Assembly (NCBI RefSeq): GCF_003254465.1
Contig: NZ_QDFI01000014.1
Span: forward strand, 1 to 64,000
Direction: 5' to 3'
Source: Meridianimarinicoccus zhengii
GTDB lineage: Bacteria; Pseudomonadota; Alphaproteobacteria; Rhodobacterales; Rhodobacteraceae
DNA length: 64,000 nucleotides
Shown here: positions 63,936-64,000 of the stretch, in pieces
Numbering within the stretch: position 1 is the first letter of the stretch
Layout: every line of letters begins with the position of its first letter
Program-made: the position numbers and the translations under genes
The notes under the pieces: generated by a model
Seen by the model: only the letters and a program-made list of their open reading frames with translations
What the model was told of the DNA's origin: nothing
Database searches by the model: none

Positions 63936-64000
63936 ATGCCGCTGGAAACCGGCCCTGTGGGAACGCTCGACCCGCTGCTGCCCATCGCGCCGCAGTTGTT
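63936..64000 (+). CDS. Probable GntR-family regulator, N-terminal fragment (cut by window edge)
   Basis: Only 21 codons are present (MPLETGPVGTLDPLLPIAPQ and one more) before the window ends. AGGGAGG lies upstream. Position, divergent from uxuAB, and the TLDPLLPIAPQL opening, which resembles the lead-in to a GntR/FCD helix-turn-helix, suggest the regulator of the uxu genes. AGTATGG occurs twice, eight bases apart (63894 and 63902), in the promoter region. The assignment is tentative. Confidence 0.5.
   Translation, partial: MPLETGPVGTLDPLLPIAPQL

Noticed and set aside
1-64000. CRISPR arrays, insertion sequences, prophage or toxin-antitoxin modules
   Set aside because: No regular repeat-spacer array, transposase, integrase or phage structural gene was seen anywhere in the window.

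Overview
The window is ordinary, densely coded chromosome from a GC-rich alphaproteobacterium, most likely a Rhodobacteraceae (Roseobacter/Rhodobacter group) member. The main reason is the gene set hemN / fnrL / uspA / ccoNOQP / ccoGHIS with FNR boxes between the genes, together with yejABEF, an ohrR-ohr pair, ttcA and a rpmH-rnpA-yidD cluster of alphaproteobacterial type. I see no insertion sequence, prophage, CRISPR array or integrase. Both window edges cut a gene.

Layout. 1-4.8 kb: edge of a secreted glycine-rich protein, zapE, pheS (without pheT beside it), a small lipoprotein in an AT-richer patch, and a YcaQ-type DNA glycosylase. 5-11.6 kb: a LacI-controlled CUT1 sugar-uptake operon (regulator, two permeases, binding protein, cytoplasmic glycoside hydrolase, ATPase). 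11.8-16 kb: SRP RNA, ohrR/ohr, an inverted intergenic repeat and a NitT/TauT-type ABC transporter. 16-21.7 kb: a CpdB-like nucleotidase, nudC, a small SRPBCC-like protein, pheA, and a membrane-anchored cytochrome c with two c-type domains joined by a long acidic linker. 21.8-27.6 kb: yejABEF peptide importer. 27.6-39 kb: microaerobic respiration block: hemN, fnrL, uspA, ccoNOQP (cbb3 oxidase) and ccoGHIS (its assembly factors), with three FNR boxes. 39-50.5 kb: D-Ala-D-Ala carboxypeptidase, HAD hydrolase, clpS, rsmC, an SDR lacking the usual catalytic Tyr/Lys, hemF, a GGDEF-degenerate EAL protein, ttcA, a DUF900-type hydrolase, and yidD/rnpA/rpmH. 50.8-54.6 kb: a TVP38 membrane protein with a MerA-like flavoprotein, an orphan histidine kinase and tRNA-Arg(ACG). 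55-64 kb: a LacI-controlled alpha-glucoside locus (regulator, two near-perfect operators, binding protein, two GH13 alpha-glucosidases, but no permease or ATPase), then uxuB and uxuA facing it and the start of a probable GntR regulator.

How it fits together. When oxygen falls, FnrL should act at the boxes at 29007, 30785 and 34481 to control anaerobic haem synthesis (hemN), the cbb3 oxidase and its copper/assembly factors, and the universal stress protein; hemF nearby is the oxygen-dependent counterpart of hemN. Two separate LacI circuits control carbohydrate uptake and intracellular glycoside cleavage, and uxuBA adds hexuronate catabolism.

No clearly new multi-gene system stands out. The most unusual items are the diheme cytochrome with its roughly 120-residue acidic linker, the transporter-less alpha-glucoside locus whose second glucosidase has Cys in place of the conserved region-I Asn, the short-chain dehydrogenase with a degraded active site, and the prediction that hemN mRNA is leaderless.
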